Shown: positions 36,549 through 50,474 of the stretch, piece by piece
Numbering within the stretch: position 1 is the first letter of the stretch
Layout of the letters: every line of letters starts with the position of its first letter
Source: Diadema setosum
Lineage: Eukaryota > Echinodermata > Echinoidea > Diadematoida > Diadematidae
Direction of reading: 5' to 3'
Assembly: GCA_033980235.1 (NCBI GenBank)
Contig: CM067066.1
Location: 35,652,409 to 35,716,408 of the forward strand
DNA: 64,000 bases
Position numbers and translations under genes: made by a program
Notes under the pieces: model-generated
Database searches by the model: none
Seen by the model: the letters and a program-made list of their open reading frames with translations, nothing else
Told to the model about the DNA's origin: nothing

Positions 36549-38586
36549 AAACAGTCTATAAATGATTTATAGGCAGATAATCAATCTATGTTCTACCGAT
36601 CTGTCTGCCTAGCTAACTATAATTATCTATCTCTCTTTCTATCTCTCTACCTCCCTACATATCCCAATCTATCTTTCTCCACATTAATCCATCTACCTTT
36701 ACATACCTCACTATTCCAAGTTCTGTTTCTAATATCTCTCCACAATTTTCTCAGTTAGTCTACGCTTTGAATGTATTTTTGACAACTTTAAAAAGTTGTT
36801 ATATTTGTACATTTCCAGAATCCAACGATCACTGGTCCTCGTGACTTCAAAAATAGTTTTCTCAACTAATCTTGCTGTGTTTATCACTTTGTCGCATCAC
36901 CTCCTTTGTCTTTAAGTTGTTGGGTGTTGTTTTTTTTTTCCTTTCACGGACACGTATCTCCCGACTCCTTCCCTGATTGTTCCTTCTGTAAATCTTTATT
37001 CTTATCGTTCCTCATGCTGTTTGTAGAACAGCCATGAGCCAATCGGCCAGAAGGAATCCCTACGATTAATGACAACAACTATCTAATGACAACTTCCTAA
37101 TCAGCGCTAATAACCCAAGTGAAAAACGTCGACCGTGTCTGTTGTTGCAACGTTGCGTAGCGAGCATGCTTCAACTGTCACGCCTACTGACATCGGCTGA
37201 TCCCGTTTTTGTTTAACGCCAGCGGATGATCCTCTGTGGAGTTAATCAGGCTGAAAGAAGGAATCGCTTTGACATGAAACCAAGCCAAATATTGAGGAGA
37301 TTCTGTGGCGGTAGAACCAACGGAGCCTTCTAAAGGAATGTAATGGAGCTTATCGAAGCCTTAAAAAGGGGGCCTCACATTCCAAGGTTTGTTTGCGGAG
37401 TAAGGATAAAGCTAGAGGTACATGTACAAAACCCGAAGATGATGCTTAAAGGGCATCCTCTGTAAAAATACATGAATCTAGTCGTGGGCATCTATTTCAG
37501 TTGGGAACAATCGGACTGGGAGGAAAGAAAACATCTAATTGTGGTGATGGTAGAGAAGCAAATGATCGGCAGAGACAGACAAGAACGAGAAGATGGCATC
37601 CCGTTTTGTTGTGCATGACTTTGCATGATGTAGGGCCTACTGCCCTTTTCTGTAAGGACGCACAGACGTTCTCATTCCTCAGTAAAACAAGTCTACTGCG
37701 CAACTGGTATTCATTGCAACTTCCATGTCGTCCCCTCATTATGGGGATTTTTATTTCAGTATCACGGTGTGTGAAACAGCAATAAAAACGTCTTTGCTTG
37801 ACTTGGCAATTGGATGTAACCTCGTCGTCTCTTCGTCTTCTTTCTCTTCTTGTAATCACGCCATCTGCCAGTTACCTTCAAATAAAAGAGAAAAGAAAAT
37901 GGAACAGGATATATTAGAAATGTTCATGGGACTGAAGCGATTGTTGTTGTTTAATATAGCGAGAGACAAACCAACATTTTTCATCAGCTTCATCGCCAAT
38001 CATTTTGACGCATGTCACCCCGAAGTCAATCTACTTTAACTCTCCACCCATTATTTATTGGTCACTTGCCAACATACAGATCAGAGACAGTGGTTTATGT
38101 TCGTTGTGGATGATTCACTAATTTCCAGACACCGTGATTCGTAGGATCAAAAATAAAAATCAGGAACAAGAAATATGGACTAGAATCCCAGCAACAGTAC
38201 ACATTAGGTTCTGCATCATTGCGTTTAGTGAACTACCCCCTCCCCCCTCCGTTTCGGCAAAATGTATAAAATTAAAGCATATATGAATCGGTAATGTGTC
38301 TTTTTTTTTTCGCCACAAGCATTTATTGTTGTTGTTGTTGCACTGGAATAACGGTTTATAGCAGCTTTTTTTTTTTCTTGTGAGATTTCAAAGGTTGTAG
38401 AAGCTTCCGGCACAAGAACTGTCACCTTTCTACCGTCGTGAACAGCCTCTCGTGTTGAACCAGACGCTTGACAAGAGAGGACAAAGTTATTGTCAATGAG
38501 ACTAATATTGTTCCTTGAAGTCAAGCAGACGAGGGAACACGTGTACAACAGTCAGACATAACACCTGGAGGACATGGGATCAGGTT

Positions 38587-38622
38587 AGACACACACAAAC
38601 ACACACACACACACACACACAC
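38587..38622. repeat. (CA)n microsatellite
   Basis: About 18 CA copies with one AAAC interruption. Confidence 0.92.
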
Positions 38623-38806
38623 GCTTAAATGTGCTTTCAGGTGTATGTTCGTGTGTGAGAATGTGTGTGGGAGAGTGTGCAGTGAAAGGCGAGGGATGTG
38701 ACCCCATCTGTTGCTAATTATTCCAGCGTATGTTCCAAAGTTAATCATCAGCACATGCTCCAGCTGTCACCGACCCTTTACATGTGTATTGTATGTGTGC
38801 ATGCGT

Positions 38807-38808
<2 letters not shown>

Positions 38809-38840
<32 letters not shown>

Positions 38841-38853
38841 AAGGGGGGGGGGG
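38809..38853. repeat. (GT)n microsatellite with G11 run
   Basis: About 15 GT copies at 38809-38839, then GAA, then 11 G. Confidence 0.92.
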
Positions 38854-41611
38854 TTCAGTCTGATCACGTTGATCAAGGTGAATGTTTGCTTTCGTTTCAT
38901 TTCGTCAGGTAGAGCATATCTAGATGTTTCGTCGAGCCCCTGAGTCGTTCGACCTATAATCGCGATGAGATCTACGTCTTAATCAGATCAGAAGTTGCCG
39001 TCAGACATTGACCCCAAAAAGTCGACGGCAGAATTCGGAGAAGTCTGAAAAGGTTTGAAAGTTTGTTGATGTTTTTATTGTTGTTGTTGTTTGTTTGTTT
39101 GTTTGTTTTTAGGGGGTCTGTAGATTAGCCCATGGCGTCTTATTGTAACACTTGTTGCCCTAAACAGCTATGATTTAGTGCAAATTGAAAGGCTTAATAC
39201 TTCAGAGAATCGATGCACTTTCAAATTCACCCAGCTGACGAGAACGTTGACTGCTCTGCAGGAATGCCATTCAAGTCTAGTAGTCACTCTCGGAGTGGCC
39301 ATAATAAGTCGCCGGTGTGACGATTCAGTCCCACTTGACCCATGTTGTTAGGGAATCCCACTTGCATGCCTCAAATGAAGAGTTGTATAAATACAGTGGT
39401 ATGTTGAAGAGAGTATCATTTTAGAAACTCCCATAAAGTATTGAAAGTGGAAGCTAACATTTAGTACATTTTTATTGACCGTTAGATTTTGAATTGAATT
39501 TTTTTCGGGGCTCACCGTAAATTCCAGTACATTACTAGGCTACCTTTGCAGACCCATGCACTGCATGTGTGTCCATCATGTATATTTTGTGAAGAAAGTT
39601 CATCAAAACTTACAAACATTTCTATAAAATACATTCTTGCCACACACTCTATATGTTATTGCATCAGCTCTTATATTTTAGATTTGTGTTTATAGATAAA
39701 AAATACAGAAGACTGCAACAAAAAGGCTTAAGTGTGGCTGACACACAGAACTACTGAGTAGTTGAGTTTTGTGCATTTTTCAAATTGTAGATAACTATTG
39801 ACTTCCAAATTTCTCAGCAGTGGCCTAAACAAGTCCCCTGAGGTTCATATTTAATGTTTTCCTGCATTTTGGGAGGTCTAGCTGTAAAAGGTATCCCCTA
39901 CCTGTGTCAAGAATATTTCCCCCATCGACTGGTATGATATGCTAGCCTATAAGAAACGATTTCCGACGATTTATGGTTTTACAATGGACTGTGGGTATGG
40001 GACGGGCGTTATACTGCTTCAGTACTGACAGTTAAAGACTTTGCTTCAAGTATGTTCGTCATGCCGCAAACAGACACAAAATGAAACGAGGAAATCAAGA
40101 TAATTATTCTCATGTGCGACTATGTGTGAAGGAACTGACTGAAGATGTTACTACTCGCTGATACAGACAATCATGTAATGGGAATCATTTTTAATGGTTA
40201 CGTACATTTGACGACAGGTTTGCTTCAGAGTTTATCCAGTGTCTGGGAGTGGTATCACATGGGGGATTACCCTATCTAGACCACAACATCTGTGGGATGT
40301 CATTTCTAACCCAGTTTACTCATGTAATCAAATCAACAGATGATATTTTTCTGAGTAACAAGTTCTTCATTGTACTTATTTCTAATTCATATAAACACTT
40401 CGCATGCTCGGGGAAACAGTCTGTGATTGTCAGCAGTTAACACCCTTCGTTTGTTAAAAAGTATGTTCGGTTGTATCGTGTATAAAAATAATCTGTTTGG
40501 CGGATTTTGAATATGTTTGTACAGCTGGCAACCAACACTGAAAAGGAAATGCGATAAAGTTGTAGATCAGAGACAGCGTGTGGTGAGACTGAAAACATAA
40601 AACACATGAGCTGATGGTCATGTTTTGATTATTACGAAATCCTCTTGCGTCCTTCAGTCTTGACTGCAATAAAAGGGCGTCGTGTTTTCTGACGGGTTTT
40701 ACATTGAATCACTATAGAGGTTGCTATACGACTACTTTATGGGCTTATGAATAATCAACGCTCACTGCTATTAGATTTTCTACTTTTTAAAGCGAACACT
40801 ACGCACTACGAGATGAGATGACCTTTGTCTAGGCTCCTCTCGCTCTAGTAAATTGTCATAAGAAGAAAGCAGAGGGTCGTTATGTGAGACTAGTCAAGCC
40901 GAGACCCCAGCTCGGCTTTGCCTCCCTAGCTCTTGGCTCACGACCATCACTGCTAACAAAAACGTGAGTGCCTTTGAAACAAGGCTAGGGGTAAGAGAGA
41001 TACCCATACCTCCTCGAAGGAATATCCTACCAGTGGTCCCCACTATCTCAAATTTTCAATTCAGTTAACTCCCTAAAAGGAGGCTTAATAATATTATTTA
41101 ATAGACCTTATTCCTTCTGTGGCTTTGAGCCATGCAATCACATGGCATCGCCACAACTGTTTCAGCGTCCCTGGTTGCCTGCACGGTCACTGCGTTGATC
41201 AGTTAAACTCCGACAATGGCTTGTCGTTAACATCTCGTACTAAGATAGGTTCTTGTCTGTTCATTCGTGACTGAACGGTTGCTATGGATACCTGCACTTG
41301 AAAGGGTCACGTAATTTACTCTGGAGGTCAGTTTCCCGATGATGAGTAGTGACAGTGCCAAGTGTGACATCCTCCACTAGAAAAGTCGTCACCAGTCATC
41401 ACATTCAGGACATCCCCTCCCCTTTCCATCAGGCGAGCCTCTCCCCCACCCCCTTCAAACTTTAACAGCAGCTCTCACGTGTTTACACATACGAGACTCA
41501 CGAATTCATGGCGAGCTGTGGATAGCAGTGGCCAGGTGACCTATATAATGGGCAACTACTTCTATGTGCGATGCTAATTTTGCACAATTCTACGTAAGCT
41601 GATAAGTACCA

Positions 41612-41836
41612 TCGAGAAGACGAGATGATTCCTCGTCTTCTAGACTTCTCGAATCAGAGGTGGCAAGAAGGTGAGATAATGAGATCTCGTCTTCTCGACC
41701 CTTTGGGACCGAGGTGACAAGAAGGCGAGGTCCAGGATCTCGTCTTCTCGACCTTATCAGTCCGATATGGCAAGATCCGAGACCCGAGAAAGACCCGAGA
41801 AAGTCTTGAAGGCGATGAATCATCTCGTCTTCTCGG
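41612..41836. repeat. Cluster of TCGAGAAGACGAGAT repeats in both orientations
   Basis: TCGAGAAGACGAGAT is at 41612-41626. Its complement is at 41684-41698, 41738-41752 and (last base changed) 41822-41836. Around the two middle copies a ~54-bp unit (GGTGGCAAGAAGGTGAGAT / GGTGACAAGAAGGCGAGGT, then the motif) is tandemly repeated. An inverted GTGCTCGG / CCGAGCAC pair follows at about 41837-41878. It is probably a degenerate inverted-repeat transposon or minisatellite. The overlapping minus-strand frames of 83 and 109 codons are products of the repeat. Confidence 0.7.
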
Positions 41837-41879
41837 TGCTCGGTGGCAAAGCCTCCGTACAACTCGGCGCCGAGCACCA

Positions 41880-44800
41880 AAATTTTGCCGAACTCTCCAT
41901 CCCACCTACGATGACCCACCTACTGAAACTGAGTGTACTCACTGCCTAACTACAGGGCCATTTTCCTCCTACAGTTGCTGTATCCAGGGAGGTACACGTC
42001 CCTGCTGTATCTGATCGAGTGGTGCTCTTACAAAAACTCGTATGAAACTCTTAAACACTTTGATAACAGCTTGAATTGATAACTCTAAAAGAGATCGTTG
42101 CAATTCACGACACGTTCGGTTTAGTTCGTACTACGATCGGCAGGCTCCTGTGAATATCGTTGTGTCTTCGCTCATGTATCCCTGTTTCAACATTCGTGCA
42201 AGCATTTTTTCTGTTATAGTTCTTGAGGAGTTTGCACGGAATCTAATCTCGTTTACAACTTCCCACAGTCACTACAATTCAACTAAGGATTGTTTGAAAG
42301 GCACTGCGCTTGAGTAATGCTATGGTTTTAGTAAATGTGTGCAAACATGACTCATAATTATGTGTAGCACAGAAGCAGACCGCCTGAACCATCGGTGACC
42401 TGGTTCAAGGGAATGTATAGTGTCTTGCTGCAAATTACATCTGTCCCAACTAGTTTCTTCTCCAACGTCCCATCATTCCCACCCTCAACCCCATCCTCCC
42501 TCCTCCCGTACCTAACCCCTTTATTGTTACGTCTTTCGTGCAAATGTGATATCTTTATGGATGCTCGTATTAAAGCGTTTTTTACATGGGATTACATGGG
42601 TTTACATGACTTGATACATAGTTTCCAGGCTAGCGACACCCCACGAGAATTCTGTTTTTAGTAGTACTGCGTCATGGCTTTGGAATTAGTGATTTCCCGC
42701 AGAAGACGTTATTCTGTCACGCACTGTTTCGCTGTCCTATCCATCAAACAGAGACGCTGACTCTGGTTTCACAGAACGATCACACCAAATTTCCCCAGAT
42801 ATCTCGCAGTATTCCCGAATCCAGCGTAGATGCCTTTTATGTAAAGTTATGAAGGTTCGTTTGTTTTTCTTTTTTTTTCTCTTCAGAAACCACAAAGCTT
42901 TCGTCACATAATCAAATTATGTATACATTATGCAAACAAAATATCAAGTATTTATTTATCTATCATTCTTTTTTCTCTCTCTCTCGCTTCAGTGAACAAA
43001 TGACCAGTGATGATGAATAAAATAACATTTTTCTTTTAAAATGAACAAGCAATATCCGCGAGACTGCCATTGTACGACTTTTACGGAAGATGTGATACTT
43101 CCCGCTCCAAACCTCTAGTAAAAACGATTTTTTTCTTCGTTTACTTGTCCCTTGCGTGCTTTTACTGGAAATCTGTATTTTCTTTATTTTTTCTCTCTTC
43201 TCTCTCCTTCATGCAAGGTTTTAGTCGACAAAGAAGAAAATAATATTTCTCACTTACAGTGTCTCGTTATGAGTGGTTGACAACCGTTTGGGAAAAAACA
43301 TGAAATCCTCCAAGTTTGTTTTTTGTTTTGTTTTTTGCTGCTCGTCAATCGATAAGGGTGTATAGAATGATACCGTTTTATATTCCCATGATTGGTATAT
43401 GCTGTAATCATATGATTACAAGACGATACGTGTTACGTCGACGTTAAAGTCATTGCCCTCTGCTATAATACGACGGCCAAGCCAATGAGCGTATGATAGC
43501 GGGCCCGTCCTTTACCGCGTGCTCGTCAGGTCGCTCAAAGACGCTACAATAACATCACGATCATAATTAACCGCGCCGACAATCTCCCGTCTGAAAACAG
43601 ATGAAGTCTTCCAGACTATTTCTGAGTCATATATCATCTCTCGGTCCCCTCCCCTCTCCTCCTCCTCTCTCTTACCCCTCCTCTTGACTGCACGTACTTG
43701 CTCCTTGTCTATCATTGTCTGTTTTAGGCTATATTATATCCGTCTATCTTTGTCTTATCGCTCTCTCCTTTTCGTCACACTTCCTCCCTCTCTTTCACAC
43801 ACGCTCACTCCTCCGTTTTCGAGCGTTCCCGCTGATCTCCACTCGATACACATGTTATCCAGCTGCGTCTCGGAGATGATGGATAGGTCTGCTTGCATGT
43901 GAAGGAAAGAGTGGAGATCCAATGTAGTACTTTGACATCTCCCATCCTCCGGACACGGCCAAACGACCAAAGAAACGAAAACGCTAACAACACAAATCGA
44001 AGTGTCAGAGTTCTCATATTTGACCATAAAAATGCCTGTCGTTTTCTTTGTGAGTGGATCGACACCTATTCTAAGCGATATTGTGATCAACTGAGAAGAT
44101 CAGCAACTGGAGAGGCGCATCGTAGAGTGGGAGAACTGAATATCTTTACTTTGAATATTCTTGATTGTATTTTGTCAGGAGAAAGTGATGACAGATATGT
44201 CTACCGAGTACCTTCCCGTCGCCGAGAACTGTTATTTAGAAAGGCAACCTTACAGTGCAGGAAGCTTGTCTGTATGCACCGGCAGTCACCCGTGATCGAC
44301 AACTCTGATCTTTACCTGGCTTGGGTAACTCTGAGCATGGACCCTTCCATGCTCTGAGACATTCTAACCAGAAAGCTGTATACAACTTGCGATGATTCAG
44401 AGTTTGAAGTGTCCTGAGAAGGCTATTTTTTATTTTAATTTGAGCAGCTCAGAAAGCCCAGTTCATGTGGGTTACCTTTTTTCATTCAAGCAAAACCGAA
44501 GAGACCTCTGTTCAAAATCAATGGTGTATTGACCCGTGCTGATGTTTGTAATGGACCAGTAACATGTGTAATGTGGTTCATTAAGAATTTTCTCTTTGAA
44601 AAGTGATCATTAATCCTGGAACAGTCGCAGCTCGAGTAAAGCTATAAGGTTGATTAATGTTACACAACGGATCTCTCTTTTTCATTCTTTTTTTTTTTAA
44701 TCGTAGTCCCATTCGGAGGGCCTCAAAAAACACGACTGATTTCTGATTTTCAGTGATAGGTCCCTTCTTTATTTTGCGAGGTTATGCATAAATTCGCCTG

Positions 44801-46011
44801 AGTCTATCGCTGTTGTATATTGCGAAGACACTTTTCAAAATAAGGCTCCTTTGATTCATAGGGAGATCCAGCTTTCTCATTTCGAAACAATATGACTTCG
44901 TTCAAGATAGTAAATTGCCATCAGGGATCTGTAAGCACTATATACCTTAAATTTTCTAAACCCAAGATTTTAGAATTTGTTGGCTATTTAAAAGATTCTA
45001 AAGATTTTCATGTAAACTTGCTTGGAATGCTTCAGCCAACCTTAAATAGCTAAATATATTGAAGAGGAAGTTATCACGGTTGCATCATGAAACACACGAT
45101 GCGATTATGTTTGTCACATGAATCATCGTTCCAAGCCATTCCAAGTCTATCTTTCTTTGGGGGATCCCCCTCCCCCGTTCCCTTTGGTAAACTGCCAATT
45201 ATAGGTCCCATGTGTTCGCAGTCCTTGAAACTGAGATGCTTAAAAAAGGAAGCAGCCGTATTAGGAACGAGGTTGCCAACACCTGAGTAGGACGGGTAAC
45301 TTGTGATTAGAAATCCTAATCGGAAGACGCTGAATAACACTTAAATCAGTTTGATTAACCCGGCGCAGACTCGATGCTTCAACGAGTTCCGCCCTCTATT
45401 GCCAGGATTTAGTACAGTTCCTGTTGCGCAATAGACTTCCCCAGCTGTCGATCCAGCGATCACGGATCTCATACTGTTTCATTCACTGAGCAGCAGTGCT
45501 CATGGATGATAATATTAACAGCGTGGAAATAAGGGAAATTGGCGAATTACTGTCTTCAGCAGGCTTTTCTCCCCATGTCTTAATTCTGCGCCGGGATACA
45601 CGGATTTTTAATTATGTTCTGCTACCTATCAACGATGCGTTAAAAACAACCTTTGAGGAGAGCAGTAAAAAAAAAAAGAAAAAAAAAGGACGTGCCCAAC
45701 TGTTTTTGTTGTTGTTGTTGTTTTTTTTTTTTTCAAAATGATGAATAAGCGATCAGTGTGGCTTTTAAGGAACTCATTAGCTCTTTTTTTATTATTTGCC
45801 GATCAGAAAAGAGATACACTTTTGGTGAGAACAATCTGAAAAAAACCCTCAAAAATGTTCTCCATTCTCTTCGCGTGTAGCTTGGCGTATACTCAGGAGT
45901 TGTCGTGATTCTTTGTGCTGTAGGTGTAGGGGAGAAGAGGCGATTTGGAGGCCGCACTCGTACCGACGCTCACTGATCCTTTGATCTTTTGGTTTACTCA
46001 TCAGGGCGCTT
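41880..46011. other. Non-coding stretch, no supported gene
   Basis: The longest frame is 154 codons at 43893-44357 (+). It has no recognisable domain, no low-complexity explanation and no obvious splice context. It is listed here only as the longest unexplained frame. Pyrimidine-rich tracts occur at 43620-43830. (TTG)n and T runs are near 45705-45735. Confidence 0.45.
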
Positions 46012-46032
46012 CCCCCCCCCCCCCCCCCCCCC
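46012..46032. repeat. C21 homopolymer
   Basis: 21 consecutive C. It could form i-motif or quadruplex structures and is prone to length error. Confidence 0.9.
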
Positions 46033-46480
46033 AACATACGCTCCAGCCATCACTGTCGCTTTCGTTAATGAGCTCGATTAATTTTCGTGGAGACGGAAAA
46101 ACATAAACATTGACTGTTAAAACAGCAGTAGGTGGATGACTTGCAGACACAATATGAGTCAGACATTTTAAGAACATTCACAGAATAGTCGCAATGTTTT
46201 AAAACAGAAGTAATTTGGAGGAGCGAGACACAAAAGCTATAGTTGCTCCTTCTCTACGTCTGTTATAGATGCTGCTATGTATCACATTGTCATAAATTGT
46301 ACTGACTGTATTTGAAACACGCTGACTGTTTGCTGCTATACAGCTTGATCCCATTCCAGCTTTTGGACGCCTTATGTGTAGCCCACGAACCTCAACCCTC
46401 ACCCTACTCATTGCTCCATCATTTGCGAGAAGCTACATACATTTCATACATACCAGATCGCCATAACTTCACACTTACCT

Positions 46481-46650
46481 GGGGGTGTTTCATAAAGCTG
46501 TTCGTAAAGTTACGAACAACTTACGAGCGACTGGTGATCAGTTCTTCTGCTGAATTATGGAAATTCTGATAAGTATAGCACATCAGAACTGATTACCAGT
46601 CGCTCGTAAGTTGTTCGTAACTTTACAAACAGCTTTATGAAACAGGGCCC
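46481..46650. mobile_element. 170-bp palindromic MITE
   Basis: Left arm 46486-46545 and right arm 46585-46644 are 60-bp inverted repeats with about two mismatches, beginning TGTTTCATAAAGCTGTTCGT. The central loop is about 39 bp. The element is almost entirely terminal inverted repeat and codes for nothing. It belongs to a fold-back MITE type that I recognise from marine invertebrate DNA. Confidence 0.85.
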
Positions 46651-48443
46651 TGGTTCGTGTTCCTTTATTCCTGTTGTAAGAATCAGTAGAATGATTGCGG
46701 TTGCAAGTGTTTGTGTCAGCCTCGGGCAACTGACCGGGTTAAAACACCATGCCCAAAACATTTACTTAGGCATAAGCCCCTACATGTTTTCTTTTGATTG
46801 ATTAACCTCAGAAAAGCGTTCTGAAATGATGATCATCCAATGCAGATTTACCATGCTATATTTTGATTTTTTTTTTTTTGTTGTTGTTACAACATTGTCC
46901 TTAAAGTGTATTATACAGTCATGACACGCCAGGCAGCTCTCATTCGCAGTCAAATTTATTTCGACTTGCGTCCCTTTTAAAAGATTTATATCTCTGGGGA
47001 TCATCAAAGAATAGCAAAATAATTGTTGTTCACTGTTCTGTTGCTCAAAATAGCTTGATGCAGAGCTTTAGATTGCGGAAGATAAGCCATGTTTTTGGTG
47101 TTTTTCAATTGCAACGATTCTGTCGTCTTTTATTCTGTTAGCCTTGGTTTTAAATCGTCACGTCAAAGAGTCATGAGTGAGCATTAAACCATAAAAAGTA
47201 GGTCAGTAATTGTAACTTATCAAAAGAAAAAAAAACACAAACACACAAACAAATAAACACCAAGTGGTACTCTAACCTCCACTTCTAAACCTTGACAAGG
47301 TAGCCAGTGTGCGTCACCCAACGACTTTACATGTAGCCGTTGTTTCATGTTTTGTAAATGTAACGTAGTGATGGGTTGCCATGGTAACCCATCTCTCTTA
47401 AGCGAGAGACACACCACATGACAAGGTAACCTGACCCCTACGTAAGCTCTCGGCTTTCTCAGTTTGATCATGGACCTGTAGGTCCATGGTTTGATCAATT
47501 TACAATGGTTATTATAGAAGACACAACTGCAGGAAGTGATCTGTAAGCGCAAGCATAATATATGATGATGTTGACACGAAGAATGATAGCCTTGAATTAA
47601 TTTTTGACTAATTCGAGTCATGCGCCTCGTTTTTTTCCGTCCCCCTTCCTCCAAAGAAAATTAGATTAAGGTGCAATTTTTCGACAGGTCAGAGTAAGTG
47701 GACGACGGAGACTTACAATATCCATAATAATGTGTCACCGCTATAGCCAGTTTGCGGTTGGATTGTTTTTTTTTTTCTTTTGATGCGTGTGGGTTTTTGT
47801 TTTCTTTTTTTTCGAAATCGAGACAAAATTGAGGCAGTTAGTCATCGATTATAACGATGCCCTAAATCACATAAACTTTAAAGACACAGAGAAATGAGGC
47901 ATCAACTTTTTAGCGTGGTATATCGAAAGCAAGGGAAATATATTAAGGGAAGTAGAAGAATCCTCTCCTGGCTTGTAAGATATTCTTCAATAAGCCATTG
48001 GCCCATGCTACGTGTGGATTCAGAGTAACCGTTTACAGTCATGCTTTGGAAATATTCGTACTTGTGCTGTTTGGAAAAAGTGCGGGAATAATTTCATTTT
48101 ACATTATCACGACGACAGTAGGACGGATATGCTGGTAATGATGACACAGTCCGTTGTCATCAACTTTTCCAAAAAAAAATGTCACTCCAGTCGAATAATC
48201 TGTATTCTTGTTTAATAATAATAGAACAATCAAAGTGATTTATCATTCTTTCCATGTCGTGCAAGATTAACGTTGTGTTTATATCTCAAATTTATGATGT
48301 GTACCTGTATTTTATTTTGTGACCACAGCAGCGACATCCTTACCTCTTGAACGCGCAAGCCGCCTACCATCTTTTGATACTACAAAGCTTCAATGATCAC
48401 GAGATGATCCCGATATTAGGTTAGGTCCGTTGAAATGAAGCAG
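46651..48443. other. Non-coding stretch, no gene seen
   Basis: The 144-codon minus-strand frame at 47220-47654 has no recognisable domain, and its C-terminal end is encoded by an A-rich tract. A small hairpin at 47469-47488 is listed separately. Confidence 0.5.
47469..47488. repeat. 9-bp inverted repeat with 2-nt loop
   Basis: CATGGACCT (47469-47477) pairs with AGGTCCATG (47480-47488). It is flanked by TTGATCA / TTGATCAA, which extends the partial symmetry. It may be a transposon end. A TGGTTTGATCA motif also occurs at about 59065 and 59290. Confidence 0.6.
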
Positions 48444-48603
<160 letters not shown>

Positions 48604-50474
48604 GATTAAATTATTGTTGTTATCATTTTCTTATCATCATCATCACCATCATCATTGTAATTGTAATTACTTTTCCACAACCGCTACCAATACTAGTATA
48701 TATTTTAATCAAGGTTGTCATTGTCGTCGTTGTATATATCTTCCGTCTCAGCTGTTGCTCTGCCAAACAGCAACCCGTGCGTGTTCAACATGACGCTCCA
48801 GTCTTCCCTCGAGAAAATTATTTCAGACTTCTTGGCCAGACATAACAAATACTTCAACGCGGTAGCACGTCCAACTCGTACAATTTAAATATTTTTCACC
48901 GACTTCATCTTTAACTTACAAGAAGGAATTCACGTTGACATAAACCAGGAGGGAGTTGTCCTCACGCCCTTTTTTGATCGCGCTTACTTTTCTTCAGGGC
49001 ATTCGGCCTTCTTTCTCCTCTAAATCTTGAACGGGAAAACATGACTTGATTTGACAGATCACAGCCCGAGTTTTGATGGCTGGTTGAACGGAACGTGATG
49101 GTTTGACGCTACCGCGGATTTAGGAAATGTAATGATCCGGGAGCTTTTAAAGACGCTTGTCTGGTTTTACCGAGGATTAACGTTGATTTCATTCGGCGTG
49201 TTGTGACACTTTTCAATGTTGACAAAACAGTATGATCACGGTCGTTTTATTTAGCACAGCGTGCTTCAAAGCCATAAGTTTTTTACTTCTTAGTGTTTGT
49301 AAGCCCGCAGTATATTCACCTAATTCCCATCAGAAGACCGGCATCATTTACAAAGGCATGACGTGCCTATTATGCAGCTGAAACAATTACTTTGTAAGAA
49401 TATGAGAAAGCCTCGATATCATAGACGTACTTTTGATGATAATATATGATAAATGCACCACTACCAAAGATGCTAGAGCGCTGCGCGGCGCTCTATCATT
49501 TTTGCTACTACTCCCTAGTTTGCCGACCGTCATGAACAACGCTCTCTTGTGCATGATGTCCATATCTGCCACATTTTAGCTATTTCATCGTCATCGCGCA
49601 GAGCTGTTCGTGAATAAAACTGGTGGGCAAAAAAAAGAAAGAAGCGGAAAGGAACATAATAATGATGTTGAAACTAATCTTATTATAGAACCGCTTGTCT
49701 CTCTGCAAGCGTGACTGCGTGTGCATTACCCTTTCTCCCCAGACCAGAATGTAAACAATCCCTTTCTCGATGTTGACACACTCATCGAAGCGAGAACGTA
49801 AGGTGCATGCAGTATATCCCGTCAAAGATTAAGAAAAGAAACAATCAACTCCCATCTCTCTTTCCCTCACATTTTATTTTTCCCCTCTCAAATCCTACTT
49901 CCCATGATGCTGTCAGACCATCACAGACAAACTGAAATTCTGAAATTCAGCCGTCCTTTATCAATCAACTTCTCACGGATGAAAGCGACTTCCTATAGCT
50001 CCACGCTCTCATTCCCGAAATTGAGAATTGTTCGCCCGTAAAAAGCAATACTTTTGTGAAGTTTTCGTAGCTACCCATCCTTTATTTAGTGTCCACCCAT
50101 CGCTGAAATCTTGTTGTGAAGAAAACTACATGTAGGCATCAATTGTCATATTCACACGACACGACAAATATTCTTTATGCATTTTTTTTTCTACGCCGCG
50201 ATTCAGTGTCGAAATTTGGTGACCAACTTAGTTGCAAGGTATGACTAGAAGTATATCGGGATGCTAATGCATCTTCTGGTTTGCAGACTCGACACGTAGT
50301 AGATGTTCGGGTGCATACAAGTCTCCGAGAAAGGCTGGTATCTTGATTAACCCGCAAATTCTCAGACGCTATATCCATATGGTTTGGTGCTACATCTTTT
50401 TATTTGCTTATTATTATATGTATAGGGTCAACGTAGATTTCAGGAAAACAAAGAGAGAAAATAAAGTCTTTCAA
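48604..50474. other. Non-coding stretch, no gene seen
   Basis: Only short frames. A moderately GC-rich patch at about 48960-49200 is without coding signal. Confidence 0.45.

Larger units (their letters stand above)
36549..41611. other. Non-coding stretch with several microsatellites
   Basis: It contains a degenerate (TCTA) low-complexity tract at about 36590-36680, (TTG)n near 38322-38340, (CA)n at 38587-38622, (GT)n at 38809-38839 followed by G11, and (TTG)/(TTTG)n at 39072-39111. Minus-strand frames of up to 120 codons near 37.5-37.9 kb overlap plus-strand frames and match no family. No gene is supported. Confidence 0.5.

Noticed and set aside
41590..41919. Overlapping 109- and 83-codon minus-strand frames
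   Set aside because: Explained by the GAGAAGACGAGAT repeat cluster.
43893..44357. 154-codon frame, the longest in the window
   Set aside because: No domain, signal or splice context recognised. One frame of this length is expected by chance in 64 kb with overlapping frames on both strands.
47220..47654. 144-codon minus-strand frame
   Set aside because: Ends in a Phe run from an A-rich tract; composition and context give no support.
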